From Shewanella psychrophila (GTDB lineage Bacteria; Pseudomonadota; Gammaproteobacteria; Enterobacterales; Shewanellaceae): a DNA stretch of 64,000 bases. The DNA lies in the NCBI RefSeq assembly GCF_002005305.1, contig NZ_CP014782.1, positions 1,612,001 through 1,676,000 of the forward strand, given 5' to 3'. The notes under the pieces are model-generated. The model saw only the letters and a program-made list of their open reading frames with translations, searched no databases and was not told the origin of the DNA. A program made the position numbers and the translations under genes. Each line of letters opens with the position of its first letter. Position 1 is the stretch's first letter. Of this stretch, positions 43,399 to 53,899 are shown piece after piece.

Positions 43399-46049
43399 CT
43401 GTGCCTCCGACTCATTCTGCGCCCTGATAAAATGGGGATGAGTATCAATAACCATAAGCCCAGACTTCCGCCGGAAGATTTCTTATCTGTCCCGACGCCA
43501 CTGCCACCTGTATTGCCGCCAGTGCTTGCTTTTACTGTTACCTTTACAACACCATCAGCTGTGGCCTTCTCAGAATCCTGCACCGTATAAGTAATCGTCT
43601 CGCTCCCGGAGAACCCAGCAGCAGGCGTATAACTTAACCTATTGTTGGCAATAGTGACGCTGCCCTTGCCTGTGTAATTAACACTGACGAGACTCAGTTG
43701 TTTATTTTTATCAATATCAGAGTCATTGCTTAAGGGGTCGATAATATTCTTGCTCGAATCTTGCTCCACACTGGCTGTATCGTCCACGGTTACAGGTGCA
43801 TCATTGACAGCAGTGATACTAATGACTGCCGAGAAGGGCGAACTCTTGATATCGCCTTTATGGCCAGTGACGAGTACTGATATCTCACCATTAAAATCTG
43901 CCTTAGGCGTGATAGTATCGCCGTCAACCTGATAGTTTTCCCCCGCTTGTAAACTAATTGTGCTGGCCTCAAGTCCTTTATAACTGAACATATTGACCAT
44001 TAGCTTCAGCTTCTCATCTTCATTGATAACTAAAGGTGCTTTAAGCCCAGTGATGTTAATTTTCTCATCACCAGCACCCGATGAAATCGAAAAGTCTCCG
44101 CTGTTAATAGCAAAGAAAATGTTATCTGCACAGCTCAACTTTATACGCGCTTTTTGAGTATTAACATTGGCTAACTGAATCTCGTGGCTACCGTCATTGT
44201 CGACCCCAAGTGCTAGCTCGGTTTCGAAACTAGCACCAGCATCAGTTGATAGATGAATATTCACCTTGCTACAGGAAATAGGCGCAGTCTGGGTATTGGC
44301 CACATCCCAGGTAACGAGCTGACTATCACTGGACCAAGATGTACCAGCAGCCGGCTCAAGCACGGCAAAAGCCTGATTAGTGTCGATGACACTGACTTTC
44401 ATCGCATCTCGCGATAAACCATTTTTACTGTCTCTCACCACTAAACGAAAATTAAGTTCACGTGTAGTTTTGGGATAGGTTTCACCTATCGTGAGCTTAT
44501 TGAGCAATATATCTTCGAGTCTGGGAAAAGTACGACTTGGCTGACTGCTTGGACTCCACACCCTAAATAGCGGGCGTTTACCGTCATCGACTTGCTCTGA
44601 CTTGCTGTTACTGGCGGGCCCGAGATCATACTGTTGCCAATCGTAAGTTAAGCTATCACCATCTGCATCATTTGCGCTTCCGGTCAGCACGAAGGGAGTA
44701 TTAGCCGGAATAATATAATCGGCGCCTGCATCGACCTTAGGATTTGAATTAGTTACTGCACTAAGCTGCCCACAGCTCCCGCCACTGCCTGAGGTGATAT
44801 GCTCTTTGATGACATCGATTGAATGTGAGTGGAAATAAGCGTTAGAGTTATTCTGTAAATCTTGTTGGCCGCAGATCCCCGCATAACCCATCACAGTCGA
44901 CCCACTTCCGGGTTCATAGGCGCTTGAATCGGCACGATTGCCTTGGCAAGAGTCAGATAAACCATTAAATGTGTGATCGGCGCCAAATTGATGCCCTAAT
45001 TCATGGGCAACATAATCGATGTTAAATGCATCTCCCGTTGGACTCTCACTGCCTGTGACGCCGTCTCCTTTTGAGTTAACGTCGCATATCACGCCAAATG
45101 CAGCCAGGCCACCTCCGCCCGTTCCTACAACGTGGCCAACATCATAACTCGCATTGCCTATGGCATTATCTATGATGCCAGTATTAGCCTCACCATCTGC
45201 ATCAGTGTTAGCGAAGGGATCGGTATCAGGATCAACGAAAATAAGCGCATCATTATTGGCGACTAACTCTAATTTCACCGCAAGATCGGCTTGATAAACA
45301 TCGTTGACACGATTGAGCATAGTGATAACAGCAGCTAGTCCTTTCTCTTTGGTACCGCCATGAAATTGGGTGTACTCACCCGTAGCCGATATGGCAATAC
45401 GGTAGGTTTTTAATTGTGTTACCTGGCCTTGGCTATTACTCACCACCTCTTTCTGGACATGCTTGAGTAATGATGCTTGCTCCTTTCCTAGCCTCTTAGG
45501 AGGGAGTCGTTTCGGCATATTTTCAAGTGCTAAGGGTAGCGCATCTTTTCTAAAGTAACTGATATAACGCGCATCATTACCTTGATATTGGGGATCGATA
45601 TAGACAGTGTTATCACCGTATCGAAAGAGGCCATGAAATCCCTCAGGGGTGATATCGAAGCGACCATGATTGTCCGGATTGTTAAGTTCAAAGCCACTGA
45701 AGGTTTTGATATTGGGATATTTCTCACTAAGCTCGCTAGCAACGATGGCGGCAGGCTTTAACTCAAAGTCTGCAAAACGTCCATCGGGAAGCGGTAATGT
45801 CACTACAACACGCTTATCCGTTGCTAATAAAATCTGATTTAATGCGGCAATATTCGTTGTTAGCTGATGACTTGAACGCGCCTGACTGTTGAGTTTTTCA
45901 CTGTCACTGTTTGTGGTTACCTCTCCGTCATTCTTAGCTGTCACCTTGTGCCAATCATTAAACGGGCTCGGTGACACAAATTCCGCAATCGCAGATTGTG
46001 AAGCTGAAGCTAGAGCACATAGACTCAAAATCGATATTATTTTTTTCAT
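43395..46049 (-). CDS. Secreted reprolysin-like zinc metalloprotease with GlyGly-CTERM tail
   Basis: About 884 residues with a signal peptide (MKKIISILSLCALASASQSA). The catalytic domain has HELGHQFGADHTF, the HExxHxxGxxH zinc motif of metzincins, followed by a Met-turn in TVMGYAGICG. Then come a PKD/Big-like segment (DADGDSLTYDWQQYD), Ig-like domains and a cadherin-like repeat ending in VKVTVKAS. The C-terminus GGSLGLWLLILIPIL followed by Arg residues is a GlyGly-CTERM signal, cut by rhombosortase, as in many Shewanella and Vibrio type II-secreted proteases. The ATG at 46049 is preferred over 46067 for its signal peptide. Confidence 0.92.
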   Translation of the reverse strand: MKKIISILSLCALASASQSAIAEFVSPSPFNDWHKVTAKNDGEVTTNSDSEKLNSQARSSHQLTTNIAALNQILLATDKRVVVTLPLPDGRFADFELKPAAIVASELSEKYPNIKTFSGFELNNPDNHGRFDITPEGFHGLFRYGDNTVYIDPQYQGNDARYISYFRKDALPLALENMPKRLPPKRLGKEQASLLKHVQKEVVSNSQGQVTQLKTYRIAISATGEYTQFHGGTKEKGLAAVITMLNRVNDVYQADLAVKLELVANNDALIFVDPDTDPFANTDADGEANTGIIDNAIGNASYDVGHVVGTGGGGLAAFGVICDVNSKGDGVTGSESPTGDAFNIDYVAHELGHQFGADHTFNGLSDSCQGNRADSSAYEPGSGSTVMGYAGICGQQDLQNNSNAYFHSHSIDVIKEHITSGSGGSCGQLSAVTNSNPKVDAGADYIIPANTPFVLTGSANDADGDSLTYDWQQYDLGPASNSKSEQVDDGKRPLFRVWSPSSQPSRTFPRLEDILLNKLTIGETYPKTTRELNFRLVVRDSKNGLSRDAMKVSVIDTNQAFAVLEPAAGTSWSSDSQLVTWDVANTQTAPISCSKVNIHLSTDAGASFETELALGVDNDGSHEIQLANVNTQKARIKLSCADNIFFAINSGDFSISSGAGDEKINITGLKAPLVINEDEKLKLMVNMFSYKGLEASTISLQAGENYQVDGDTITPKADFNGEISVLVTGHKGDIKSSPFSAVISITAVNDAPVTVDDTASVEQDSSKNIIDPLSNDSDIDKNKQLSLVSVNYTGKGSVTIANNRLSYTPAAGFSGSETITYTVQDSEKATADGVVKVTVKASTGGNTGGSGVGTDKKSSGGSLGLWLLILIPILSGRRMSRRHR

Positions 46050-46167
46050 AGGGACCCCCTTTAACAATGAGAGCCACCACCTTATGTAAATCAGTTGTTA
46101 ACTTCCTTGGCAAATTGTAGCGTCCACACCTAAACAGATACAAACGGATACAAAGCACGTTTACCTT

Positions 46168-46605
46168 CTAAGTCGATTTGTTGAAAATCATCTCTTTAGT
46201 CTGCAACACCTGATCTTTATCGATATAATCTTGCATAAAGTCACGTAAACACTTGGCTTTGGCGCTCAAGAGCCTACCACTAGGCCAGACGGCGTATAGC
46301 TCACGTCTGGGACCTGTCCATTTTGTGAGTAATTGCACTAAATTACCCTCTTGCAAATCTTGGTATACTTCGCTGATAGGCAATAAAGCAATGCCTATCC
46401 CATCACAGGCCCACTGACTGGCCATCTTAATATCATTGACAAAAGTATTGATACTAGGTTTAAGCTCCACCTTATGCCCGGTGACGCTATGGGTCAGTGT
46501 CCATAGAGAAATATTATTTACCCCAATAATTCTGTGCTGAGAAAGTTCATCCAATTGGGTTGGCGTAGCATTTTGTGCTAAGTAAACATTCGATGCGACA
46601 AGAAC
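46168..46605 (-). pseudogene. LysR-type regulator, C-terminal remnant
   Basis: About 140 codons of the effector-binding domain (VASNVYLAQNATPTQLDEL, WACDGIGIALLPISEVYQD, LYAVWPSGRLLSAKAKCLRD). The N-terminal helix-turn-helix and half of the binding domain are missing. Upstream the sequence passes into a Tn3-family transposase, so the gene was cut by that transposon. It cannot bind DNA. Confidence 0.85.
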
Positions 46606-48130
46606 GGTTGGAATAAAAAAGTGATTGCTTCTCATCCAAAAAAGTATATACCGTTGAGCCTTTATCTTTACCAAAATATTTAAAAGAATAGGCGGCATTG
46701 AGTGAATCAACCGCAACATAATATTTCTGCCCATCGCTTGCGGTATGCGTCGCTTCAGGATCAAATTTATAAGCATTGGCTAAAGATAGTTTATCGATAT
46801 ATTCAATGATCCTATCACTGGCCGATTGAATATTGGGTAAACTAAAAAACCAATTCACGGTATTTTCCAACGTGTCTTCATTCAGCCCTATAGAAATATT
46901 CGCTATTCTGGTCACGCCGATGTTGCAACCAATCCCCATGATCGCGGCCATTAACATTTCTGGCGAGGGCTTCATTTTATTGTGCTTATTCATAAAGTGA
47001 GTAAAACAATCACTGAAATTACACACAGTATTGATGTCTGACAGGATTGTCTGGATTGGCACATATCCAGCCTGCATTAATGTATCACCGATAAATGCAA
47101 AATCGTCATTATCAATTTTAGGCGTGATAACCTTGGCTTTATCTGTTGTCTTATCAAATGACAAAAAACGGTTTTCTCCTTGTAAAGCCCGTTGATTGAT
47201 ATCTTGATACTTGCCATTTAGTTGTTTCTTAAGCTTATTTAATACGGTGATAACATCACTAAAATTTTCTAACCCTGCTGTTGCCAATAGTTTATCACGC
47301 TGCTCTGCCCAAGTGATATCATCGATCAGGTAATCAAATATACCTTTGTAACGGTAGGTCGAATCGAAAATAAGTCCGCCTGACTTTATTGCATCAGTAA
47401 TATGAAAGAAGAGCAATGATTTATACAGTGAAACCCGAAGTGGGCTTTCCTCTGTGCAGACTCTTTCCATTTCATTTTCGGTTAGAAATGCTAAAGGGGG
47501 CGACTGGCCAATGTCACCATGGGTCTTTTTAAAATGCACAACAGCCTTCAATAATGCCTTATCTGTGCTTCTCTCTGAGAACTCAACGGTTTTGACGATG
47601 TTGGAGACTCTGCGTTGTAATTTGATTGATTGTGATTCAATTAAATCATAGAAATAGCCTTGGTCTGACAGACTTTCCAATAAGGCTTCCATTTTTGCGA
47701 TGCGCTGACGTTTTTTCTCATCAAAGGATTTGAGGTGTTCCTCGACCAGATTTTCTAAGGCCCTGACTTTTTCAATCTCAGTGGTCGGCGCCATTGTGAC
47801 GATGCTGATCACCTGGTTAGAAAAAACGGTGAGATCTTTGTTGGATTTTGACACCGTTTTTATGGCGCTATTGCGATGATTTCGTTGCTCGCTCTCTCTT
47901 TTTTGAATGAGTCGCTGTAATTGAGATCTCGCTGATAATGTGGATTTTAAGAAGATATCGATTAAGGTATCTTGCCTTAAATAATACTGATGTTTAAGGT
48001 AAGCCAAAATATGTAAATAAGACTTATGCCGATCGGCAAAACTCGTTAATTGGAATGTCTGAGCTTTTTGCACCCAAGTTGCAAAATATTCATTAGCTTG
48101 GTCAGTGAGTGCTAAAGTGTTCATCACACC

Positions 48131-49183
48131 GGCGTTGTTGATCAAATCCTCGCTATAGATGCAGCTACTCCAAGGGTTTGAGCTAACTAGGCAGCCTGTT
48201 TCCTAACTGGCATTCCTAGTCTTATGACTTTGTTCATTGCCTTTACACCTGCCAGCGCTTCACCTACTTGAGCATTATAATCTCGTAGGCTAAGTTTCGG
48301 ACTAATTAGTTGCTTATATCGGTACATTGCTGTTTCAGATAGTGACCGTAAGTGATAGTCATTTTCCTTCTTCCATTGCGCTAACTCATTATTTTTGAGG
48401 GCTCTCACTGCCTCGTTTCGAGGATGCCCATCCTCCCAAAACCCAGCACTGCTTCTTGGTGGGATAGTGGGTTTGCAACCTTTACGCTGAAGTAGTTTGT
48501 GACACGCTTTGGTGTCGTATGCTCCATCAGCAGAAACTTGTTTAATCTGTCTTCTTAACGGCTTGATTAATGTGGGTAACACTTCATTATCAGCAACGTT
48601 AACCAGAGTGACTTCTGCTGCTACGACTTCATGCGTATTAGCATCTACTGCGAGGTGTAACTTACGCCAGGTACGACGCTTTTCTTTACCATACTTTCGA
48701 GTCTTCCATTCTCCCTCGCCGTAAACTTTAAGGCCCGTTGAATCAATCACTACATGTGCCACAGAGCCACGACTCGGTGAGCGATATTTGATATTTACGG
48801 TCTTGGCACGTTTGCTAATGCAGCTATAGCTTGGTGAGGTTAGTGGCACATCCATAAGCTGGAAAACCGAGGTAGTGAAACCTTCTAGTGCTCTCAGTGA
48901 TAAGTTGAATACACCTTTAACAACCAATGCAGTTTCAATAGCAACATCAGAGTAAATATACCCACGGCCACGGCGGCCGTGATGTTCAGAGCAACACCAA
49001 GAGCTAATGGCGTGCTCATCAATCCAAAAGGTCAAGGACCCTCGATTAATCAATGCCTTGTTGTACTGAGACCAATTGGTCATTTTACGCTTAGCTTTAC
49101 CCATCTTGATGTTTCCAATAACCACATTGGAAGATCAGATCACATAAGCTGCAAAAGGTTCAATCGATTTAGGAAACAAGGCC
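48131..49183 (-). mobile_element. IS903-group (IS5 family) insertion sequence, copy A
   Basis: 1053 bp. Ends are GGCGTTGTTGATCAAATC and (complement of right end) GGCCTTGTTTCCTAAATC, 13 of 18 identical and close to the IS903 inverted repeat. It is flanked by a 9-bp direct repeat CATCACACC (48122-48130 and 49184-49192), the usual IS903 target duplication. It interrupts the Tn3-family transposase. Same length as the copy at 60.5 kb. Confidence 0.93.
48187..49104 (-). CDS. IS903-group DDE transposase (copy A)
   Basis: About 305 residues from the ATG at 49104 (MGKAKRKMTNWSQYNKAL); the frame opens at 49125 with GTG. The pattern NWSQYNKALINRGSLTFWID is the IS903/ISL-type start. DDE residues lie in VVIDSTGLKVYG (Asp), VSADGAYDTKACH (Asp) and the C-terminal helix RNEAVRAL (Glu). 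Nearly identical to the copy at 60526. Intact, so probably active. Confidence 0.93.
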   Translation of the reverse strand: MGKAKRKMTNWSQYNKALINRGSLTFWIDEHAISSWCCSEHHGRRGRGYIYSDVAIETALVVKGVFNLSLRALEGFTTSVFQLMDVPLTSPSYSCISKRAKTVNIKYRSPSRGSVAHVVIDSTGLKVYGEGEWKTRKYGKEKRRTWRKLHLAVDANTHEVVAAEVTLVNVADNEVLPTLIKPLRRQIKQVSADGAYDTKACHKLLQRKGCKPTIPPRSSAGFWEDGHPRNEAVRALKNNELAQWKKENDYHLRSLSETAMYRYKQLISPKLSLRDYNAQVGEALAGVKAMNKVIRLGMPVRKQAA

Positions 49184-49918
49184 CATCACACCATCAAACC
49201 CATCATAGGCCGATTTGATGCTATTAAAGGTGGCGACATTTTTCTGAATATCGCCCGGTGACACGGATTGATTGATACTGCGTAATTCTGTGATGGGCGG
49301 CCTATTATAGGCCTTAGTATCCGGCGCATAAAACCAACTATCCAAACGAGCCTTGTCTTCTATGGTTAATGTCTTTTTCAATGTCAGCAATAGGCTATCT
49401 TCATATTCATTGTAATGTCGGGTAATGATGTCTGAAAATTTACTATAAGAAGGGATCACAATATGATGATGCCAGCAGAATTCGACCAAAGTTTGTAGTA
49501 CTTTTTTAGGTGAAAGTTGTTGCTCGATATACCATTTCGCTTGGCTGTTCAGATTATTATCGTCTTCACTGGAGGGGAAACGCCAGCCCGATTGAATTAA
49601 GATAAGTTTACGGTGATGTTTACGTGTCGATTCGTTGTATTGAGCAATATCAACTGTAGCCATCTTCAGTGTTCGGGCAACATGATTAATGTCTCGTTTA
49701 TAAAATTGGTCAGGCCCATAAAATTGTCCTGATGCTCTAAAATATCCCAACTGTAAAATAAATCCAAGTTGATTAATGGGTGAACGAAGTCCATTAAATA
49801 AACGCTGTTTAAGCTCATTGGTGAGTGTAAAATAACGACCACGATCCTCTTTTTTTAACCTAGGCGGTGCATCAAATACTTTTTGTTTTTTACTGTCCAA
49901 AATAGCTATTTTTGTCAT

Positions 49919-50956
49919 CGATTTTACTTCCTTTGGACGCCCTAAGCGCTCAAATGATTAAGACTGGTTTAGTCTATGTAAGTGATAGTTCCTCAAAAAT
50001 ATCATGTCTATATTTATAATGATGTGACTTGTTGATCGTTATTACGAGCTTAGATTTATACCATAAATGGATACAAAGAGTTAAGTCAAACTGGGTTAGT
50101 TTCATTTGCAGAAAGTGTATTGCTAATATTAAGGTGTGTTGATTTTTATGTGGAGGTCTACAGCCAAAGTACCCACTTCTATATAGCAACTGATATGTCG
50201 CTCTCAGGAGGAGTTTGAACAAAGCCTAAGATATGTTTACGTTGGTGTAAGTGGTTATCAAACTCGTTAACTCCACTTCTTATTGATAATTTGGTTTTGA
50301 GAACGTTTTTGATAACCTGAAACCCATAAATCACGATTACTTTTTAGGGGGGGAGAATCATGCCGAAAGAGCCAAGATTACATAGAAATGACAATTCAGC
50401 ACAATTTTATGATTTAATCCCTGCTGTCGTTAAATATTAAATTAATATTGTTTTTTTACAAGTATCTATTTGGCGAGGTCAGATTTGTTCACTTGCTTTG
50501 AACCACGCCTGAATAAACTGCACCTTCAATGAACACTGGCATATAGCAGGTATAAGTGAAGTTAATTTCATTGTGTCGTCATCTTTCGATAAAGTTTATA
50601 GAGCTTAAATATGGAGCAACACATGATTTATTAAAATTTATACAGCTAGATTGAAGAGTGTTGATAATTCAACCAATAGATTAGTTTCTTCAACAAAAAA
50701 AAGCTAAGGAAAGCCTGAAACTTAGCTATACCAGCATTCCAAGAGTTAATTTCTAGATAGATACCTTTTTTGAGAGTCTGAGTTTTATAAACAACTGACC
50801 TTCATAGGCCCTCTGGTACATGAACGCATCACTCTTTTTAATTGAAATGATATGGTGTTTCTCTTAATAAGAAGCGGCATCACTGAAAAGGAAACCCTTT
50901 CCAGAAATCTGAGAACATTTCCAAATTTTTTAACATTATGAAAAGTGAGATGAAAC
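49919..50956. other. 1-kb gap upstream of the orphan spike-tip gene
   Basis: No supported gene. An 82-codon minus frame at 49974-50222 has no ribosome site and looks non-coding. The dispersed repeat copy at 50725-50759 lies here. The last 100 bases should hold the promoter of the spike-tip gene, and GGAAACCCTTTCC at 50890 is a small dyad. Confidence 0.5.
50725..50759 (+). repeat. Dispersed 35-bp repeat, copy 2
   Basis: Reads GCTATACCAGCATTCCAAGAG then TTAATTTCTAGATA; related to 3851-3885 and 58114-58149. The less conserved flank to its left is also related to the 58.1-kb copy. Confidence 0.5.
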
Positions 50957-51382
50957 ATGAGTAAATATATAGTTGTCGATGGTGATCAAGTTATTTTTTC
51001 CCCTACTTTTACACCAGCTATCGCTATTGGAGGGCTAAAGACTAAAATAAATGGGACTGGGCACGCTCAGATATCAGGAAAATCTATCTGCATTGATGGA
51101 GATGAAAAGCAAGTAAAATTACAGAATATTAAATATACCAGCGGTTCATTCACTACCCCAGGTGATTGTTATTTAACCATTGAGAGTTTGAATTATGATC
51201 AAGTGGCAAATCATGTATTTAGTAAGAAAAAAGTGATTATTGTAGGGAGTTCGTTTACAGCTAAATTAACAGTAACGAAACCTGCACAAATGCCGAATCC
51301 TCCCAATACTACAGATCCTGCAAGTGTTTACATGGGAAGCGGAACATTCAGTAGTACCAATAATTTTGTAAAGGCAAACTAA
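50957..51382 (+). CDS. Orphan eCIS spike-tip protein (Afp10-like)
   Basis: A 141-residue all-beta protein like the locus tip at 16126-16572. Both have V-x-G-D near the start and the core GTGHAQISGKSICIDGDE (here) against GKGHASINNKQVCVLGDE, then a DQ segment and a later VGSSFTAKLTVTKPA strand. Its C-terminus diverges. It stands alone, 25 kb from the eCIS genes and in the opposite orientation. GAG-rich sequence precedes the ATG. I infer an alternative tip for the same particle. An unrelated source locus that was lost is also possible. Confidence 0.75.
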   Translation: MSKYIVVDGDQVIFSPTFTPAIAIGGLKTKINGTGHAQISGKSICIDGDEKQVKLQNIKYTSGSFTTPGDCYLTIESLNYDQVANHVFSKKKVIIVGSSFTAKLTVTKPAQMPNPPNTTDPASVYMGSGTFSSTNNFVKAN

Positions 51383-51789
51383 CATTAGTCAATGGTTACG
51401 CTGAGAACTAGTAGTATAAAACTAACTCAACGGTTCCAAATTAGAGGTTAATCCCACATAGCACTGGTTTGTCATCATAATGGGATGTAACCTTCATCCA
51501 TAGCTTTCCTTCTAATAAACCATTAAACGATATACCTTAAGGTGTTGAATTTTATATTATTTTAAAAGTTCAAAATATAAAATTAAAACTATGCTGTTTA
51601 TTATCAATAACTTAACCATCACGAGTTGTCGTTTTTTACCGCTTTTGTACTTAGCTAATTCAAGATAAAGTTGTATCAATAAAGATAAACTTGCTGCTTC
51701 AATATTGCATAGATTAAAATAGCGAGTTTATTGGCAGTTTTCCGGCGCGAAAACATAGAAATAACAGGAACCAGAAAAACGAGGTTTTT
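51383..51789. other. Gap between the spike tip and the putative effector
   Basis: 407 bases, AT-rich, between convergent genes. It includes one member of a direct repeat (51592-51654). No gene or clear terminator was found. Confidence 0.5.
51592..51654 (+). repeat. Direct repeat bounding the effector/recombinase block, left copy
   Basis: Ends in the 31-base identical run TTGTCGTTTTTTACCGCTTT plus TGTACTTAG, shared with 54706-54764; the 30 bases before it are about 75 percent alike (for example AACCATCACGAG against ATCCATCATGAA). Confidence 0.8.
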
Positions 51790-52800
51790 TTACTCTATGA
51801 ACATATTGTTTTTATGCAAAGTATCAGAAACAGATTTACTGATAGAATCTCCGCTAATTTTATGCTGTATTGCAGCATCTACTGCTAGTTTTGTGAAAAA
51901 CATGCCTAAGCTTCCTGCTGATCCACCTTCACTCGTATCATAAGCTAACGTAGGAAGCTTCCTTGAATAACAACCTGAAGTTACTTCATCCATGAAAAAT
52001 ATACCAATTTCACTACTTCTAAGAACTGACAACCCTTTAAGGTAAGTTGAGATATCTTTGCTATAATCCATTTTATTCATATATATAACAGCATCCTCTG
52101 GCCCAGAACCAATAGTAATGGGGGGCATTAACTTAGCATGAGATACTCCATCTTTCTGTTCAAGGACAAATTTTGTTAAAGCTTGGAATACCTCAAAATA
52201 GCATTCCGGTTTGATTTTCAATGATAGCCTTCCTTCTTGGGTATTAGATATCCCATCTTCTAGCCTTGTTAATACGAGAGAGTGTTCAGGAGCAACACAT
52301 TTATAAAGGCTATTGTTTGTTAGGGCAGTATCTAGGTACTGAATCTCAACACTAAGTTTATTAGGAACTCTATTGACTATATCTTTCAACAAACCGTAAT
52401 GTCTGTCTTGGTCAACACTCTTAACATCTTCATCTACAGCTTCTCTATATTGCTGATAAGCCCAAGCTTGTAATCGGTACAAAAGCCCTTTACCTCTGCG
52501 AGACTCAAAATCCATATTCTTAACACTAGTTATCGATGGATGATCCATTAGTTCCTCGCAAAATAATTCCAAATCATCAGCTACTTGCTGAGACGTTTTA
52601 ATTTTATTATTTGGTGTCTGAGAAGACTCTAAAGAGATGGACATATTGGGAAGAGAACTCACTCTTCGTATATTATTGCTCATAAAAGGTAATAGAGCAC
52701 CTTGACGAGATGATGTGTGTGAATCTGTATTATTTTGACAGTAGCTAGTTGATGCTCTGCGAGCTTGCGTATTTTTCTGTTTGGTCAGTATTTTATACAT
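51790..52800 (-). CDS. Putative HopA1-family effector
   Basis: A 336-residue protein. The first 70 or so residues are Ser/Asn/Thr-rich and probably disordered (NNTDSHTSSRQG, SLPNMSISLESSQTPNNK), like effector leaders used for loading. The rest resembles the HopA1 family of Pseudomonas syringae type III effectors: RLSLKIKPECYFEVFQALTK, then AKLMPPITIGSGPEDAVIYM, IFFMDEVTSG and a closing GSLGMFFTKLAVDAAIQ. That match is from memory and moderate. No signal peptide or type III genes are near. It converges on the orphan spike-tip gene 407 bases away, which makes it a candidate eCIS payload. No immunity gene is evident. Confidence 0.55.
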   Translation of the reverse strand: MYKILTKQKNTQARRASTSYCQNNTDSHTSSRQGALLPFMSNNIRRVSSLPNMSISLESSQTPNNKIKTSQQVADDLELFCEELMDHPSITSVKNMDFESRRGKGLLYRLQAWAYQQYREAVDEDVKSVDQDRHYGLLKDIVNRVPNKLSVEIQYLDTALTNNSLYKCVAPEHSLVLTRLEDGISNTQEGRLSLKIKPECYFEVFQALTKFVLEQKDGVSHAKLMPPITIGSGPEDAVIYMNKMDYSKDISTYLKGLSVLRSSEIGIFFMDEVTSGCYSRKLPTLAYDTSEGGSAGSLGMFFTKLAVDAAIQHKISGDSISKSVSDTLHKNNMFIE

Positions 52801-53489
52801 CGTAACTGTTGCCTTTTTATACTATAAAAAATAACTAATGTGTCGTAAGTACGGTAAACTTGTGACAAAACGCAATGTATACATTACTAAAATTCAAGTT
52901 CCTTGTAAGCTTAAATTTACTGTATTTACTGCATCATTTCTCACTAGAACTTAGCAATAATATCTTTTACTGATAACAGTCTCAGCATGTCAGTCTGCGA
53001 TAATTATTAGGATAAATAATGTGGTTTTTCCCGTTGTTTGGCAACACATTAACTTACTTGGAAATTTTGAGTTTCGCCAAACAGGTAATATTATTAGTAT
53101 TCAGTATGTTGCAGATTCTTTTGGTGAGAAAAATCTTAGTGCTAAATTAACTGTTCCCTTGTTGTATAAAGGCTGTAGCCCATCATGAATACAAACCAGT
53201 GCTATGTGGAATTAACCCCAATTAGTGATATTTTACAAACATCTATTTTTGATTCGATTGCACATTATGTGCCTATATAGGGTAGTGTGCCAGAGAGTAG
53301 TGCAACGTTCATCCTTATCTACAGGTGGTACTGGAATTTCTTATCGTACGTTTTCGTTCCATTGGACTTAAAAGGTCATAACAACTTATGTCTATTATGC
53401 CTAATCCAATGACAGCCATTGGGATTGATATCAATCGATAGCTCATAAAAACGACCGTTTTTGTGAACTATCGTGTCTCTGTTCGCAAC
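52801..53489. other. Gap with a possible Tn3 transposase C-terminal remnant
   Basis: About 690 bases. Near 53015-53180 a plus-strand frame reads FPVVWQHINLLGNFEF, similar to the last residues of Tn3-family transposases. It has no start and soon loses the match. The rest holds no supported gene. Confidence 0.35.
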
Positions 53490-53632
53490 TGTCATTTTCA
53501 GAAGACTACTGCACCAGTTGACTGGCTGTAGCGCCTAGTGTGCAGACGCCTTTTGACTGTAAAAGGTCAGAAGTCATCTGCACCAACCTCAACTATGCTT
53601 AATACTCGAGTGCACCGAATCGAGGTCTGGGA

Positions 53633-53833
53633 ATGGAGTCTGATACACCGCTAATCACCGAGCTAGGGGTAGCCACTTTGTCTGATAAGGCATCCTATGG
53701 ACGACAAGATCTGGAGGAGTTACGCAAGATATTTGTCAGAAATGGGATCCCTTCGGAATTTCTGTCACATTATGTTCCTGATTCACCCTTTGCATACCTT
53801 AAATTAAATAACGGGTTAAGTGACAAATTTTGA
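53633..53833 (+). CDS. Small unrecognised frame in the recombinase cassette
   Basis: 66 codons starting MESDTPLITELGVATLSDKA, with a GAGGTCTGGGA stretch upstream. It lies between the left inverted repeat and the recombinase gene. It might be the N-terminal end of a lost gene of the transposon, or not expressed. The same stretch may contain res sites. Confidence 0.3.
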   Translation: MESDTPLITELGVATLSDKASYGRQDLEELRKIFVRNGIPSEFLSHYVPDSPFAYLKLNNGLSDKF

Positions 53834-53899
53834 CAGCTAGGTCTTCCTCGCGCAGACTGTCACATAATCGAAGGTTTATGTGACAACAGGGTCATTCAG

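Larger units (their letters stand above)
46606..49918 (-). pseudogene. Tn3-family transposase, split by an IS and truncated at the C-terminus
   Basis: The first piece (49918-49184) starts MTKIAILDSKKQKVF and has the DUF4158-type N-terminus (FTLTNELKQRLFNGLRSP). The second piece (48130 to about 46606) continues with the long helical middle and reaches the catalytic part (VAVDSLNAAYSFKYFGKDKG, VYTFLDEKQSLFYS). Between them an IS903-group element sits in a 9-bp target duplication. After LFYS the match stops at the LysR remnant, so about the last 300 residues, including further catalytic acids, are missing. Removal of the IS joins DGFDGVM to NTLALTDQ in frame. Confidence 0.88.

Noticed and set aside
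46168..46776. Complete LysR regulator gene of 202 residues
   Set aside because: The first 60 residues are out-of-frame Tn3 transposase sequence; there is no DNA-binding domain.
49974..50222. 82-codon minus frame upstream of the Tn3 transposase
   Set aside because: No ribosome site and composition unlike coding sequence nearby.
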